A DNA stretch of 51,926 nt from Candidatus Lustribacter telmatis (GCA_003164045.1 PLRU01000034.1:20853-72778), one strand, 5' to 3'. Counted from the first letter of the stretch, positions 1 to 8,784 are shown. Notes: generated from the letters alone by a model not told the origin. Made by a program: numbers and translations.

Positions 1-1123
1 CGTACATCGTGCCGACGCACAAGTCCGCGTGGTGACCCGCCGCAACGCGGTCGGGGATCGCGGGCGCGAGCGCGCGGAAGATCGTGTCGACGACGGTCAT
101 CGGAATCGTCATCCACCAGCGCATCGCCGCGGGCTTCGTTGCGCTGACGACGCGGCCCGGCGGCAGTACGATCGTGAGGTTGCGGAACGCGCCGTCGTTG
201 ATCGGATACTGCGTCGGCGTCGTGACGCACTTGAACGCGACTTGCGCGGCCGACCGCCCGGCCGTTGCGCCGGAGTTGAAGTAACCCTGGACCTGCGGGC
301 TGACGTCGCTCAGATCGATCGTCATCTGGTCGCCGGCCACGATCACTTTGATCTTGATCGGAATCGGCGCATCGGTGATGCCGTCGTCGTCCATATATGA
401 TTCCGCTTCGTAGGTACCGTCGGGAATGGCGGTAACCGACGCGCGCGCGAGCCGCTCGGTGAGCGCGTAGACGCCCGCGATGCTGCCGTTGACTGCCGCT
501 AAGCCGTACTTCTTCAAGAGCGCGCCGTAGCGTTGCTCGCCCGTGCGGATCGCCGCGATCTGCGCGCGGAAGTCGCCCATCGCCAGTTCCGGCACGCGCA
601 CGTTCGTGCGGATGATGCGCGTCAGTTCGTCGTCTTGCACGCCGCGCTTGAAGATCTTGACGATCGGCAGCTGCAGGCCCTCGGAGTAGATGTCCTGCGT
701 GCGCGCACCGAGCGTGCCGCCGATGTCGATCCAGTGCGCCATCGACGACGAGAACGCCACGATCTTACCGTCGTGAAAGATCGGCAGCGTAAAGATCATG
801 TGGTTGAGGTGGCTACCCATGATGTACGCATCGTTGGTCAACAGGATGTCGCCCGGCTCGATGCCGCCCGGGCCGTAGAATTCGAGTTTGGCTTTGATCG
901 CATCGGAGAGACCGCGAATGAACATCGGCAGGCCCAGCCCAATGGACACCGTGTCGCCGTTCGCATCGAACAAACCGACCGTATAGTCGAGCGCTTCGTA
1001 AATGATCGGGTTGTAGGCGGTCCGCATGAGGTTCGTCTTCATCTCATCGGTGATCGCGATCAGCGCGTTGCGAATGATCTCCGCGGTGATCGGATCGTGC
1101 TCGCCGTGGGCTGGGTTCGTCAT
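1..1123 (-). CDS. hyuB: Hydantoinase B/oxoprolinase family protein (HyuB), C-terminus cut by window edge
   Basis: The first 374 codons are present; the gene runs off the left edge. The N-terminus starts MTNPAHGEHDPITAEIIRNA, the standard opening of HyuB-family subunits. Further on come the blocks GDILLTNDAY, SHLNHMIF and SSMAHWIDIGG, also typical of the family. HyuB pairs with HyuA to hydrolyse hydantoin, 5-oxoproline or related cyclic amides (or carboxylate acetone-like ketones) with ATP, in the cytoplasm. The ATG overlaps the hyuA stop in ATGA at 1120-1123, so the two are translationally coupled. The true substrate cannot be read from sequence. Family assignment is very secure. Confidence 0.93.
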   Translation of the reverse strand, partial: MTNPAHGEHDPITAEIIRNALIAITDEMKTNLMRTAYNPIIYEALDYTVGLFDANGDTVSIGLGLPMFIRGLSDAIKAKLEFYGPGGIEPGDILLTNDAYIMGSHLNHMIFTLPIFHDGKIVAFSSSMAHWIDIGGTLGARTQDIYSEGLQLPIVKIFKRGVQDDELTRIIRTNVRVPELAMGDFRAQIAAIRTGEQRYGALLKKYGLAAVNGSIAGVYALTERLARASVTAIPDGTYEAESYMDDDGITDAPIPIKIKVIVAGDQMTIDLSDVSPQVQGYFNSGATAGRSAAQVAFKCVTTPTQYPINDGAFRNLTIVLPPGRVVSATKPAAMRWWMTIPMTVVDTIFRALAPAIPDRVAAGHHADLCVGTMY

Positions 1124-3174
1124 GCGTCCACCGTGAGGATCATGTGACCGGAAGGTTGTACGTCGACGCGTACGTTGGGCGGCACGACCGTGGCCGAGCC
1201 GTCTTCTTGCACGATGGCCGGGCCCGCGAACGAATCGCCGCCCAAGAGCTGCGAGCGGTCGTACACGAGCGCCTCGATCTCGTTGCGTGGATCGAAACGC
1301 ACGCGGCGCTTTCCGACGACGGCCGTCGGCACGGGCGTTCCGCTTCCGGCCGCGAGCCCGGCGAGAACCGGCTTGCTGAGGCGCCCCACGATCGAGACGC
1401 GCGCGGCAATGATCTCGGCCGGCTCTTCCGGCGCGCTGTGACTATAGCGCTGCTGATGCGCCGCATCGAAGGCGCGCTTGACGTCGGCTTGCGCCGAGCC
1501 CGGCTCCAGCGGAATGGTCACCGAATAGTTCTGGCCGACGTAGCGCACGTCGACTGCATGCTCGAGCAGCGTGTGTTCGCTCGGCACGCCGGCCGAGCGC
1601 AGCCACGCCGATGCTTCGTTCTCGAGCGTGCTGAAGAACGCCGTCGTGCCGCGCAAGCCCTCATCGGTTAGCGGCGCGCGATAGGTCTGCGCGTATTCAC
1701 GGCGCAGATCGGCGGTGAGCATACCGAAGGCCGAGAACGTTCCCGGCGCTTGCGGAATGATCACCGTGCGAATCGCCAGTTCGCGCGCGACGTCGACCGC
1801 GTGCAACGGACCCGCGCCGCCATAGGCAATCAGCGCGAAATCGCGCGGGTCGAGGCCCCGCTCGGTCGTCACCGCACGCACGGCGTTCGCCATCGCGGCG
1901 GTCGCGATCGCGACGATCCCGCCGGCCGCGAGCGGCACGTCGAGCCCGAGCGGCGTTGCGACGTGCGCTTGCACGGCGCGCTGCGCAGCCGGCGTATCGA
2001 GCGCCATGCGGCCGCCGAGAAAACGCTCGGCGGCAAGATGCCCGAGGAGCAGATGCGCGTCGGTCACCGTCGGCGCGGTGCCGCCGTTGCCGTAGCAGGC
2101 CGGGCCCGGTGACGCGCCCGCGCTCTCGGGACCAACGTGCAATCCGCCCGCTTCATCGACCGAAGCGATGCTGCCGCCGCCCGTGCCGATTTCCTTGATG
2201 TCGAGCACCGGAATGCGAATCGCCAAACCTTCGTTGTAGCCGCCGATGAAGTAGTCGCTCGAGAGCGCCGCCGCGCCGGCTTGCAGCACGCAGGTCTTCG
2301 CCGTCGTGCCACCCATGTCGAAGCAGATCACGTTGCCGAGACCCAGCACGTCGCTGACCGTCTTGGACGCGACGACGCCCGCGGCCGGACCCGATTCCAG
2401 CATCTGAATGCACTGTTCGCGCGCGGTCGCGACGTCGCACAGACCGCCGCTGGATTGCATGATCAACAAGCTTCCGGTGAACCCGTCGCTCTCGAGATGG
2501 CGTTCGAGCCGTTCGAGATACGTGCTCACGCGCGGCCCGACGTAGGCGTTTGCCGCTACCGTCGATGTGCGCTCGTATTCGCGCTGCTCGCGCGAAACGT
2601 GGTGCGAGGCCGTGATGAACGCCGCCGGCATGGCTTCGCGCAGCAGCTCGACCATGCGCTGCTCGTGTTCGACGTTGACGTACGAGTGCAAGAACAGCAC
2701 CGCAACCGCCTCCACGCCCTGCGCCCGGATCTCCGCCGCGACGGCTCGCGCATTGCCCTCATCCAGCGGCCGCTCGACCGACCCGTCGTAGAGCATCCGT
2801 TCCGCAACTTCGAACCGCAGCGCGCGCGGAATCAGCGGAATGTGCTTCTTGAAGGCGAGGTTGAACGAGTCGGGCCGGTTGACCCGACCGATCTCGTACA
2901 CGTCGCGGAAGCCTTCGGTCGTGACGAGCGCGGTCTTCGCGCCTTTGCGCTCGAGGATCGCGTTGATGGCGACGGTGGAACCGTGAATGATGAACTCCGC
3001 GTCGCGCGGCGAGCGGCCGGTGACGCCGATCGCATCGAGAATGCCGCGCACGAGATCGTCGGGGGTACTCAGCGATTTCCCGAACGTTACCGAACCGTCG
3101 CCCGTATCCATCACCGTGACGTCGGTGAACGTCCCGCCGATGTCGACCCCGATCCGGAGATGTTTTCCGCTCAC
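1120..3174 (-). CDS. hyuA: Hydantoinase/oxoprolinase subunit A (HyuA)
   Basis: A 684-residue ATP-dependent amidohydrolase/carboxylase subunit with the ASKHA fold. The N-terminal phosphate loop reads IGVDIGGTFTDVTVMD (around residues 8-23). A second nucleotide motif, CFDMGGTTAK, lies mid-protein, followed by a GTGGGS block and PGPACYGNGG, all hallmarks of the family. A longer reading from an ATG at 3219 is open, but it would run 49 bases into the upstream gene. The GTG at 3172-3174 gives a GTGA overlap with the stop of the 99-residue gene, matching the local operon style, so I prefer it. It should form a complex with HyuB. Substrate unknown: oxoproline, hydantoins, N-methylhydantoin or acetone-like carboxylation are all possible. 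Confidence 0.93.
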   Translation of the reverse strand: MSGKHLRIGVDIGGTFTDVTVMDTGDGSVTFGKSLSTPDDLVRGILDAIGVTGRSPRDAEFIIHGSTVAINAILERKGAKTALVTTEGFRDVYEIGRVNRPDSFNLAFKKHIPLIPRALRFEVAERMLYDGSVERPLDEGNARAVAAEIRAQGVEAVAVLFLHSYVNVEHEQRMVELLREAMPAAFITASHHVSREQREYERTSTVAANAYVGPRVSTYLERLERHLESDGFTGSLLIMQSSGGLCDVATAREQCIQMLESGPAAGVVASKTVSDVLGLGNVICFDMGGTTAKTCVLQAGAAALSSDYFIGGYNEGLAIRIPVLDIKEIGTGGGSIASVDEAGGLHVGPESAGASPGPACYGNGGTAPTVTDAHLLLGHLAAERFLGGRMALDTPAAQRAVQAHVATPLGLDVPLAAGGIVAIATAAMANAVRAVTTERGLDPRDFALIAYGGAGPLHAVDVARELAIRTVIIPQAPGTFSAFGMLTADLRREYAQTYRAPLTDEGLRGTTAFFSTLENEASAWLRSAGVPSEHTLLEHAVDVRYVGQNYSVTIPLEPGSAQADVKRAFDAAHQQRYSHSAPEEPAEIIAARVSIVGRLSKPVLAGLAAGSGTPVPTAVVGKRRVRFDPRNEIEALVYDRSQLLGGDSFAGPAIVQEDGSATVVPPNVRVDVQPSGHMILTVDA

Positions 3175-3470
3175 GAGCAGCGATGCATCGAGAGGAAGTC
3201 GCGCAGCCAAAGCTGCCACGTTGCTTCGACGGCAGCGTCGGCGCCGGGCGCGACGCGTGCGACGATACGCAGATCTGCATCGGCGAGATGCACGTCGGGT
3301 GCGGGTTTGGTGACGATGATGATCTCTCCACGTTCGGCGAGCCGCGTAAGCGCCGCGGCGAATTCGGCGGGGTCGCGCTGCGGCGCGATTCCGTATTGTA
3401 CTTCCGTGACGAACAGTGCCGCCGCCGAACGCCGTTCGAAGACGTCGACGATGGCCTCTTCGGCGGTCAT
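3171..3470 (-). CDS. Hypothetical 99-residue protein between binding protein and HyuA
   Basis: I do not recognise a family. The predicted protein is soluble, with an alpha/beta look: a helical start (MTAEEAIVDVFERR), a strand-like stretch (GEIIIVTKPAP), then acidic and aromatic residues, and a Cys near the end (SMHRCS). No signal peptide or membrane segment is visible. It starts 7 bases after the stop of the upstream binding-protein gene and overlaps hyuA by GTGA, so it belongs to the same transcript. It may be an accessory subunit or assembly factor of the HyuAB enzyme, but that rests on position only. Confidence 0.7.
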   Translation of the reverse strand: MTAEEAIVDVFERRSAAALFVTEVQYGIAPQRDPAEFAAALTRLAERGEIIIVTKPAPDVHLADADLRIVARVAPGADAAVEATWQLWLRDFLSMHRCS

Positions 3471-3477
3471 ACCGGAC

Positions 3478-4416
3478 TCAGCGATAGAAGAATTCCGGCG
3501 CCGGAAAGGCCTTCGGCAGCACGCCGTAACGGGCAGCCGCGTCGATGACCGGCTGGACGTCCGAGGCGAGCAGCACTTCGCCGTACTCGCCGCGCTTCAT
3601 ACGCTCGACGACGGGCTGCGGAATCTTGGTATATTTCGAGAGGATCGCCGCCGACGCCGAGCGGTTGGTGTTGGCCCATTGCGCCGTCTCTTTGATCGCG
3701 GCGATAAACTTTGCTGCTATGGCCGGATTTTTTGCCGCCCAGTCTTTGGTGGTCATAAACCCGGCCAGCATGTAGCGCGGGGCGATCGCGTTCTTGTCCA
3801 TGTAGATCGCGCGCAAGCCCTTGTCGCCGCCGAAGGTGATGAACGGCTCGCCCAACGTGGCACCGTCGACCTTACCGGTGGACACGGCATCGTTCTCGGC
3901 CGGAATCGGCAGCTCGATCCACTTGACCGTTTTCGAATCGCCGCCGTTCTTATCGATCCACGCCTCGACCGGCACCATCGTGATGTTGTTGATGCCGTTG
4001 ACGGCGATCGTTTTGCCGTTGAGATCCTTCGCTTCGTGAATCGGACCGCTGCCGTTGACGAGTACCGCGAGCGACGGAGCTGCGTAGCTGTTCAGCAGCG
4101 CCGGTGCGAGATAGACGAACGGTAAGCCGCGGACGTGCGCGTTCGCGATCGAGATCGTATCAGCGAAACCGACGTCGAGCGATCCGCCGGCGACCGCGGC
4201 CGCGATGGCGGCGCCGTTCTGCATGATCTGAAGGTCGACGTCGAGGCCTTGCTTCTTGAAGAAGCCCATGTCGACGGCATAAAACGCCTCGGCCGCCGCC
4301 TCGACCGTGATCACGCCCAGGCGAATCGTGGCCGGCGCCGGCTGCGCCCCAAGCGGCGCGCCGTTCGGGAGCAGCGCAACACATAGAGCCAGGGCCACGC
4401 AAAGACGACGCACCAT
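3478..4416 (-). CDS. Periplasmic substrate-binding protein, SsuA/TauA/NMT1-THI5 type (orphan)
   Basis: A 312-residue exported binding protein. It has an N-terminal signal peptide (MVRRLCVALALCVALLP, then an Ala-rich cleavage region), the YAVDMGFFKKQGLDVDLQ block and NGAAIAAAVAGGSLDVGF, all typical of SsuA/ThiY-like nitrate, sulfonate and pyrimidine-precursor binders. An upstream ATG at 4431 is possible, but the ATG at 4414-4416 has a GAGGAA ribosome site five bases before it. No ABC permease or ATPase gene lies beside it, which is unusual. It is clearly paralogous to the gene at 35485-36423 (shared blocks such as DKNGGDS and KYTKI). First gene of the operon leading to hyuAB, so it probably delivers the Hyu substrate. 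Ligand unknown. Confidence 0.88.
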   Translation of the reverse strand: MVRRLCVALALCVALLPNGAPLGAQPAPATIRLGVITVEAAAEAFYAVDMGFFKKQGLDVDLQIMQNGAAIAAAVAGGSLDVGFADTISIANAHVRGLPFVYLAPALLNSYAAPSLAVLVNGSGPIHEAKDLNGKTIAVNGINNITMVPVEAWIDKNGGDSKTVKWIELPIPAENDAVSTGKVDGATLGEPFITFGGDKGLRAIYMDKNAIAPRYMLAGFMTTKDWAAKNPAIAAKFIAAIKETAQWANTNRSASAAILSKYTKIPQPVVERMKRGEYGEVLLASDVQPVIDAAARYGVLPKAFPAPEFFYR

Positions 4417-4455
4417 GGGGCTTCCTCGCAAACAGACGTTTTTGCAACAAACGAA

Positions 4456-4502
4456 CGCATTTTTGAAGGAATGCGCTCAGACCAACCTATATTGGAAGGT
4501 TG
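4456..4502. promoter_or_regulatory. Two tandem inverted repeats in a divergent promoter region
   Basis: Between the divergent binding-protein gene and the RpiR gene there are two perfect 6-8-6 inverted repeats. Site 1 is CGCATT (4456-4461) with AATGCG (4470-4475). Site 2 is CAACCT (4483-4488) with AGGTTG (4497-4502). Their centres are 27 bases apart. A further GGTTG-T-CAACC palindrome lies at 4509-4519. The position suggests operators for the neighbouring RpiR protein acting on both directions; this is inference. Confidence 0.45.
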
Positions 4503-4538
4503 TTGTCCGGTTGTCAACCCGTCCCGGAAAGAACCGCC

Positions 4539-5420
4539 ATGAGCCAAGACGACATTCGCCAGCATCCGCCGTTTGCGGAGATCTGGAACCGGCTGAGCCG
4601 CCTTCCGCGCCAGCAGCGGCGTCTCGCCGAAGCGTTTCTCATGGGCCCCGAACTGGTGGCCTTTTCCTCGCTGCGCGAGGTCGCGGAACGCGTCAACGTC
4701 AACGCCGCCACGATCGTGCGGTTTGCCCAATCGCTCGGTTACGAAGGGTACGGCGAATTTCAAGCGGCGGTGCGGCTGGCCTACAAGCAGCGCGCAGGGT
4801 TCGGTCACGCGCCCACCGATCTCGCCGCCGCGCTACGTTCGTCGGGGGACGCCGTCGGGTTCATGCACGCACAGCACGCGACTAGCGCCGAGGCCGCCTA
4901 CCGCAACGTTGCAGCCGCCGATCTCGACGGCATCGCAAGCCGGCTCGAGCAGGCGCGCCGCATCGTCGTCTTCGCGGAGGCGAGCGCGCAAGTGCCTGCG
5001 CTGCTGTGCGTGCACTTGTTGCGGCACGCGATGCTGCACGGCGATCTGGTGAATTCGGAAGTCGACGCGATGATCGCGATGCACGACATCGGCCCGAGCG
5101 ACGTCGTCGTGTTCATCGCCCTGACGCTGACGTTTCACGCGACGGTCACCGTGCACGACTTCGTGCGCGCCCGCGGCGCAACCACCATCGCGATCATCGG
5201 CTCCCCGGTCAGCCCGCTCCAAACGCGTGCCGATCACGTGATCGTGGCGCCTGCCGAATCGCCCACGATGCGTTTTTCGGTGGTCGCGGCCGTGAACGCG
5301 GTGGAACTGCTCTTCGCGCACATCGTGAGCCGGCGCGCCGAGATCGTGTTCGCCGAACAAGGCACGCTGCTCGAAATCTACCAAACGACCAAACTCGCCG
5401 CGCCGCTCGCAGGGGTATAA
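4539..5420 (+). CDS. MurR/RpiR family transcriptional regulator (HTH + SIS)
   Basis: A 293-residue regulator. The N-terminal helix-turn-helix of the HTH_6 type spans about residues 10-85 (ELVAFSSLREVAERVNVN, then ATIVRFAQSLGYEGYGEFQ). A SIS sugar-isomerase-fold effector domain covers about residues 120-265 (RRIVVFAEASAQ, DVVVFIALT, TTIAIIGSPVSPL). SIS domains in this family usually bind phosphorylated sugars or related acids. An upstream TTG at 4500 is in frame, but the ATG at 4539 follows GGAAAG and is the natural start. It is divergent from the binding-protein/hyu operon and two bases from the amidohydrolase, so it probably regulates both. Effector unknown. Confidence 0.9.
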   Translation: MSQDDIRQHPPFAEIWNRLSRLPRQQRRLAEAFLMGPELVAFSSLREVAERVNVNAATIVRFAQSLGYEGYGEFQAAVRLAYKQRAGFGHAPTDLAAALRSSGDAVGFMHAQHATSAEAAYRNVAAADLDGIASRLEQARRIVVFAEASAQVPALLCVHLLRHAMLHGDLVNSEVDAMIAMHDIGPSDVVVFIALTLTFHATVTVHDFVRARGATTIAIIGSPVSPLQTRADHVIVAPAESPTMRFSVVAAVNAVELLFAHIVSRRAEIVFAEQGTLLEIYQTTKLAAPLAGV

Positions 5421-5422
5421 CG

Positions 5423-6442
5423 ATGAACGCAACCAGCAATCGGGCAACGTTTCTAGCAACGCTCGGCAGCGCAGGCGCGCTGGCGGCGCTCCCGCTGCCC
5501 GGGGTCGCGCAAGCGAACCTGCGCCGCATCGACGTCCATCGTCATGTGAGTCCGCCGTTCTATCAGGACGCGATCAAAGGACTATATCCGAAGCCGTTTC
5601 CGCCGCCGCTGGCGACGTGGACGCCCGAGCGGTGCCTGGCCGATATGGACGCCGCCGGCATCGAGACGGGGATGCTCTCCATGCCGGCGCGGCCGGGGAT
5701 GACCTTCGGCGATGTCGGCGCGGCGCGGAAACTGTGTCGCGACACCAACGAGTACCTGGCGCAGCTGCGCCGCGAGCATTCGGGACGCTTCGGCATGTTC
5801 GCCGCGCTGCCGCTGCCCGATGTGGAAGGCAGCGTAGCCGAATTGATCTACGCGCTAGACGTCCTCAAAGCCGACGGCGTCGGCGCGTGGACGAGCTACG
5901 GCATGAAGTATCTCGGCGATGCTTCGTTCGCGCCCGTGTGGGCCGAACTCGATCGCCGGAGGGCCGTCGTCTTCACGCATCCGACCGATGCTGCGTGCTG
6001 CGTCAATCCCGTTCCGCAGATGTCCGAAACGGTGATGGAATTTGCGGCCGACACGACGCGCGCCATCGGCAGCCTTATCTTCAGCGGCACGTCGGTGCGC
6101 TTCCCCAACATCCGCTTCATCTTCTCGCACGGCGGCGGCAGCATGCCGTTCGTGATCGATCGTTTCCTGGGCGAGGCCGGCGATCCAAAGCACGCCGGGC
6201 TGCTGCCGCACGGTGTCGAATACGAACTGCGCCGGTTTTACTACGATACGGCGTTCGCATCGTCGCCGGCGGCAATGGCCGCGCTCACGAAGATCGTGCC
6301 GGCGTCGCAGATCGTCATCGGCACCGACTTTCCGTACCGGCCCGGTCTCGAGACGATCAAAGAACTCGACGTCTGCGGCATCGCCCCGCGCGACCTCATC
6401 GCCATCGGACGCCAAAGCGCGCTGGCGCTGCTGAGCCGTTAA
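5423..6442 (+). CDS. Exported amidohydrolase of the ACMSD-like (amidohydrolase 2) family
   Basis: A 339-residue TIM-barrel metal enzyme. The metal-binding pattern is complete: RIDVHRHV near residue 36 (HxH), VVFTHPTD, FIFSHGGGSMPF and the late Asp in VIGTDFPYRP. This family includes aminocarboxymuconate-semialdehyde decarboxylase, gamma-resorcylate decarboxylase and related hydrolases, so the reaction may be decarboxylation or hydrolysis. The N-terminus has a hydrophobic Ala/Leu-rich signal ending in GVAQA without a clear twin-arginine motif, so it is probably exported. The start at 5423 lies two bases after the RpiR stop; the frame remains open upstream but that is antisense or alternate-frame noise. 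It sits opposite crtB, 18 bases away. Confidence 0.87.
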   Translation: MNATSNRATFLATLGSAGALAALPLPGVAQANLRRIDVHRHVSPPFYQDAIKGLYPKPFPPPLATWTPERCLADMDAAGIETGMLSMPARPGMTFGDVGAARKLCRDTNEYLAQLRREHSGRFGMFAALPLPDVEGSVAELIYALDVLKADGVGAWTSYGMKYLGDASFAPVWAELDRRRAVVFTHPTDAACCVNPVPQMSETVMEFAADTTRAIGSLIFSGTSVRFPNIRFIFSHGGGSMPFVIDRFLGEAGDPKHAGLLPHGVEYELRRFYYDTAFASSPAAMAALTKIVPASQIVIGTDFPYRPGLETIKELDVCGIAPRDLIAIGRQSALALLSR

Positions 6443-6460
6443 ACGCCGATAACCGGTACG

Positions 6461-7357
6461 CTACCTCCAGAAACTGAGGGTTAGGGCGGTGAGGATTTTT
6501 GCCTGCAGCGGGACGTAGGCACGTTTGGTGAAGACGTCGTAGCGGTTGGCCTCGATGGCGGCGAGGATGTCGCGGTAGAGGTGGAGTGCGAGCCGCACGG
6601 CGTAGCGGCTCTCCGGCTGCAACCGCGCGATGCCCGGTTCCACCTCGCGATAGAGTTGCCGGGCGCGTTCGATCTGGAACTGCATCAGCGCGACGAACCG
6701 CTCGTCGACCGTTCCGCGAAAGAGGTCGGCTTCGGTGTAGCCGAAGCGGTGCATGTCGGCGGCCGGAAGATAGATGCGGTTCATCCGCGCGTCCTCGCCC
6801 ACGTCGCGTAAGATGTTCGTGATCTGCATCGCGTGTCCGAGCGCGATCGCGTCGTGGAACGCAGCGTCATCGAGCGCGCCGAGGATCGGAGTTACCAGCA
6901 CGCCGACTGTGGATGCCACCAAGTAGCAGTAAGCGCGTAAATCGCCGTAGGTTGCGTACCGGCTGATGGTGACGTCCATGCGCGCGCCGCGCAGGAGATC
7001 GAGCGCGGCTTGCAACGGCACGTCATAACGCGCCGCAGCGTCGGCAAAGGCGAGGAAGATCGGGTTTACCGCGCGCCCGGCATACGCCGCGCGCAGTTCC
7101 GTCTCCCACGCATCGATTGCCGCCAGACGCTCGTCCGGGTCGCCGTCGCGGTCGACGATGTCGTCGGCCGTGCGGCAGAACGCATAGACGGCCCACACCG
7201 CACGGCGCTTCGCGAACGGCAAGAAGCGGGAACTGAGATAAAACGACTTCGAGTGCACGCGCGCGATCTCGCCGCACCGGCGGTAGCACGCATCGAGCGC
7301 CGGTGCCGGAGCGGTGGTCGCCGACGGCGCAGCCAGCGCCGCGTTATGCCCGAGCAC
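6461..7357 (-). CDS. crtB: Phytoene/squalene synthase family protein, probably phytoene synthase
   Basis: A 298-residue head-to-head prenyl synthase. Both Asp-rich motifs are present: FCRTADDIVDRDGD and NILRDVGEDARMNR. The end, EANRYDVFTKRAYVPLQAK, is very like CrtB phytoene synthases. It would condense two geranylgeranyl diphosphates to 15-cis-phytoene at the membrane face. HpnC/HpnD-type (presqualene, hydroxysqualene) activity is the alternative. The partner gene upstream is a plant-type phytoene desaturase, which favours carotenoid synthesis. The frame is open to 7483, but that part reads as noise inside crtP. I chose the GTG at 7357, giving a 14-base overlap with crtP; the start is uncertain. 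Confidence 0.88.
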   Translation of the reverse strand: MLGHNAALAAPSATTAPAPALDACYRRCGEIARVHSKSFYLSSRFLPFAKRRAVWAVYAFCRTADDIVDRDGDPDERLAAIDAWETELRAAYAGRAVNPIFLAFADAAARYDVPLQAALDLLRGARMDVTISRYATYGDLRAYCYLVASTVGVLVTPILGALDDAAFHDAIALGHAMQITNILRDVGEDARMNRIYLPAADMHRFGYTEADLFRGTVDERFVALMQFQIERARQLYREVEPGIARLQPESRYAVRLALHLYRDILAAIEANRYDVFTKRAYVPLQAKILTALTLSFWR

Positions 7358-8765
7358 GCGGCCGCGCAAGGATGCCGTCGACGGCGGCGCGCGCGCTGCG
7401 CATCGCACCCTCGATGCTCGCCGGAAAGCGATGGTTGGTGTAACACCCGGCGAGAAACAGATTCGCCACGGGCGTGCGCGCACCGGGACGCAGTCTCTCC
7501 GCGCCCGGGCTTGCGCGGTACACGCTCTTGGGAACGCGCACCAGCTTGGCCTTCACGAGCGTTTGCTTCGTTGCGAGCGGATAGAGCCGGGTCAAGTCCG
7601 CGAGCACGCGCACGATCACGGCATCGTCGTCGAGCATCATCAGATCGTCGGCCGGCGCGATGCAGACTTCAAGAAAAGACTTGTTGCGCCAACCATAGCC
7701 GGGCGACGCTTGGCCGAGATCCGCATGCACGGGCAAGAGCGTGCCGGCTCCAAAGATCAGGTTCGTGTGCGCCGAGATCGGCCGGTCGAACCAGAAATGC
7801 CCGTTGATCACGGGTGACGAGGTCAGCCGGCCGACGCCGTACACCAACGGATCACGCAGCATCTCGGGCGGCAGCAGCTTCGCTGCGTCATGCACCGGCG
7901 TCGCGAGAATCACGTGTTCCGCTTCGAAGGTGCGTCCGTCGCTCGTGCGCACGCCCGTGCAGCGGCCGTCAGAGAACAGCAGTTCCGCCACCCGCGCGGT
8001 GCTCTCGATGCGTACGCCGCGTTCGCGCACGTGCTCCGCGATCGGTTCGATCAGCCGTTCGTTCGGCGGACCGTCGAGGAAGCCGGCGCGGCTCGCGTCG
8101 CGCGAACTCGCGAAGTACGCCATCACGCGCAGCATGGCTTCGGCCGAAATAGCGTCGGCCGGCGTGAAGTTGAGCGCCAGCGCCATCGGCGCGAAGAACG
8201 TTTGCAGCATGTGCTCGGACATGCCGCGCTTGCGGTGCCAGTCCGCGTAGGTGATATCGTCCTGACGCTCGGCGTAGCGGTGATCGCCGAGCAGAATCGG
8301 CAGCGTCCCCGTAGCGAAGAGCAGCTTTTCCCAAGCGTTGAAGACGTAGCGCGCGTTGAGCACCGCGCCGATTCCGTTGAACGGCGACGGCGCATCGATG
8401 AAATGGAACTCCTCGAATGCGGCTTGCGGGCCGACGCGCTGCGAAAATCCCGGCGGCATCGCGAAGGTCAGCGTGTGCGGCTGCCAGAGTACGTGGTGCG
8501 CAATCCCCACGTCGCGCAGCAGCGCATGCACGGTCTCGTATCCTCCGAAGAACGAGTGCAGGCCGGTTTCGAGGATATCGCCGTCGCGGTCACGCCACGA
8601 CGAGAGTTTGCCGCCCAGCACCGGGCGTTTCTCCAAAACGAGCGCCGAGCGCCCGGCATCGGCCAGATATTTCGCTGCAGCCAGACCCGCCGGGCCGCCC
8701 CCAACGATGATTGCATCGAGCGGGGCGGTCGCTTGGGGCGGCTCAAAAGCAACGTTCGCCTGCAT
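7344..8765 (-). CDS. crtP: FAD-dependent phytoene desaturase of the plant/cyanobacterial (CrtP/PDS) type
   Basis: A 473-residue flavoprotein with an N-terminal Rossmann loop (AIIVGGGPAGLAAAKYLAD). Next come GGKLSSWRDRDGDILETGLH and HTLTFAMPPG, very close to the PDS/CrtP consensus rather than CrtI or HpnE. The C-terminus LFLAGCYTNHRFPASIEGA corresponds to the PDS block LFLAGDYTKQKYLASMEGA, with Cys where Asp is usual. It should desaturate phytoene to zeta-carotene using FAD and, by family precedent, plastoquinone or another quinone. Possible ATG starts lie at 8822, 8804, 8786 and 8765. The last clears the divergent mrp start, so I use it, but 8786 is equally plausible. No zeta-carotene desaturase, isomerase or cyclase is in the window. 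Confidence 0.84.
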   Translation of the reverse strand: MQANVAFEPPQATAPLDAIIVGGGPAGLAAAKYLADAGRSALVLEKRPVLGGKLSSWRDRDGDILETGLHSFFGGYETVHALLRDVGIAHHVLWQPHTLTFAMPPGFSQRVGPQAAFEEFHFIDAPSPFNGIGAVLNARYVFNAWEKLLFATGTLPILLGDHRYAERQDDITYADWHRKRGMSEHMLQTFFAPMALALNFTPADAISAEAMLRVMAYFASSRDASRAGFLDGPPNERLIEPIAEHVRERGVRIESTARVAELLFSDGRCTGVRTSDGRTFEAEHVILATPVHDAAKLLPPEMLRDPLVYGVGRLTSSPVINGHFWFDRPISAHTNLIFGAGTLLPVHADLGQASPGYGWRNKSFLEVCIAPADDLMMLDDDAVIVRVLADLTRLYPLATKQTLVKAKLVRVPKSVYRASPGAERLRPGARTPVANLFLAGCYTNHRFPASIEGAMRSARAAVDGILARPRARA

Positions 8766-8784
8766 GCCGAACGTAAGGCTTTCC

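Noticed and set aside
2137..4125. A 662-codon plus-strand frame antisense to hyuA and the binding-protein gene
   Set aside because: Composition is Arg/His/Asp-rich with no family motif, and it lies opposite two clearly conserved genes.
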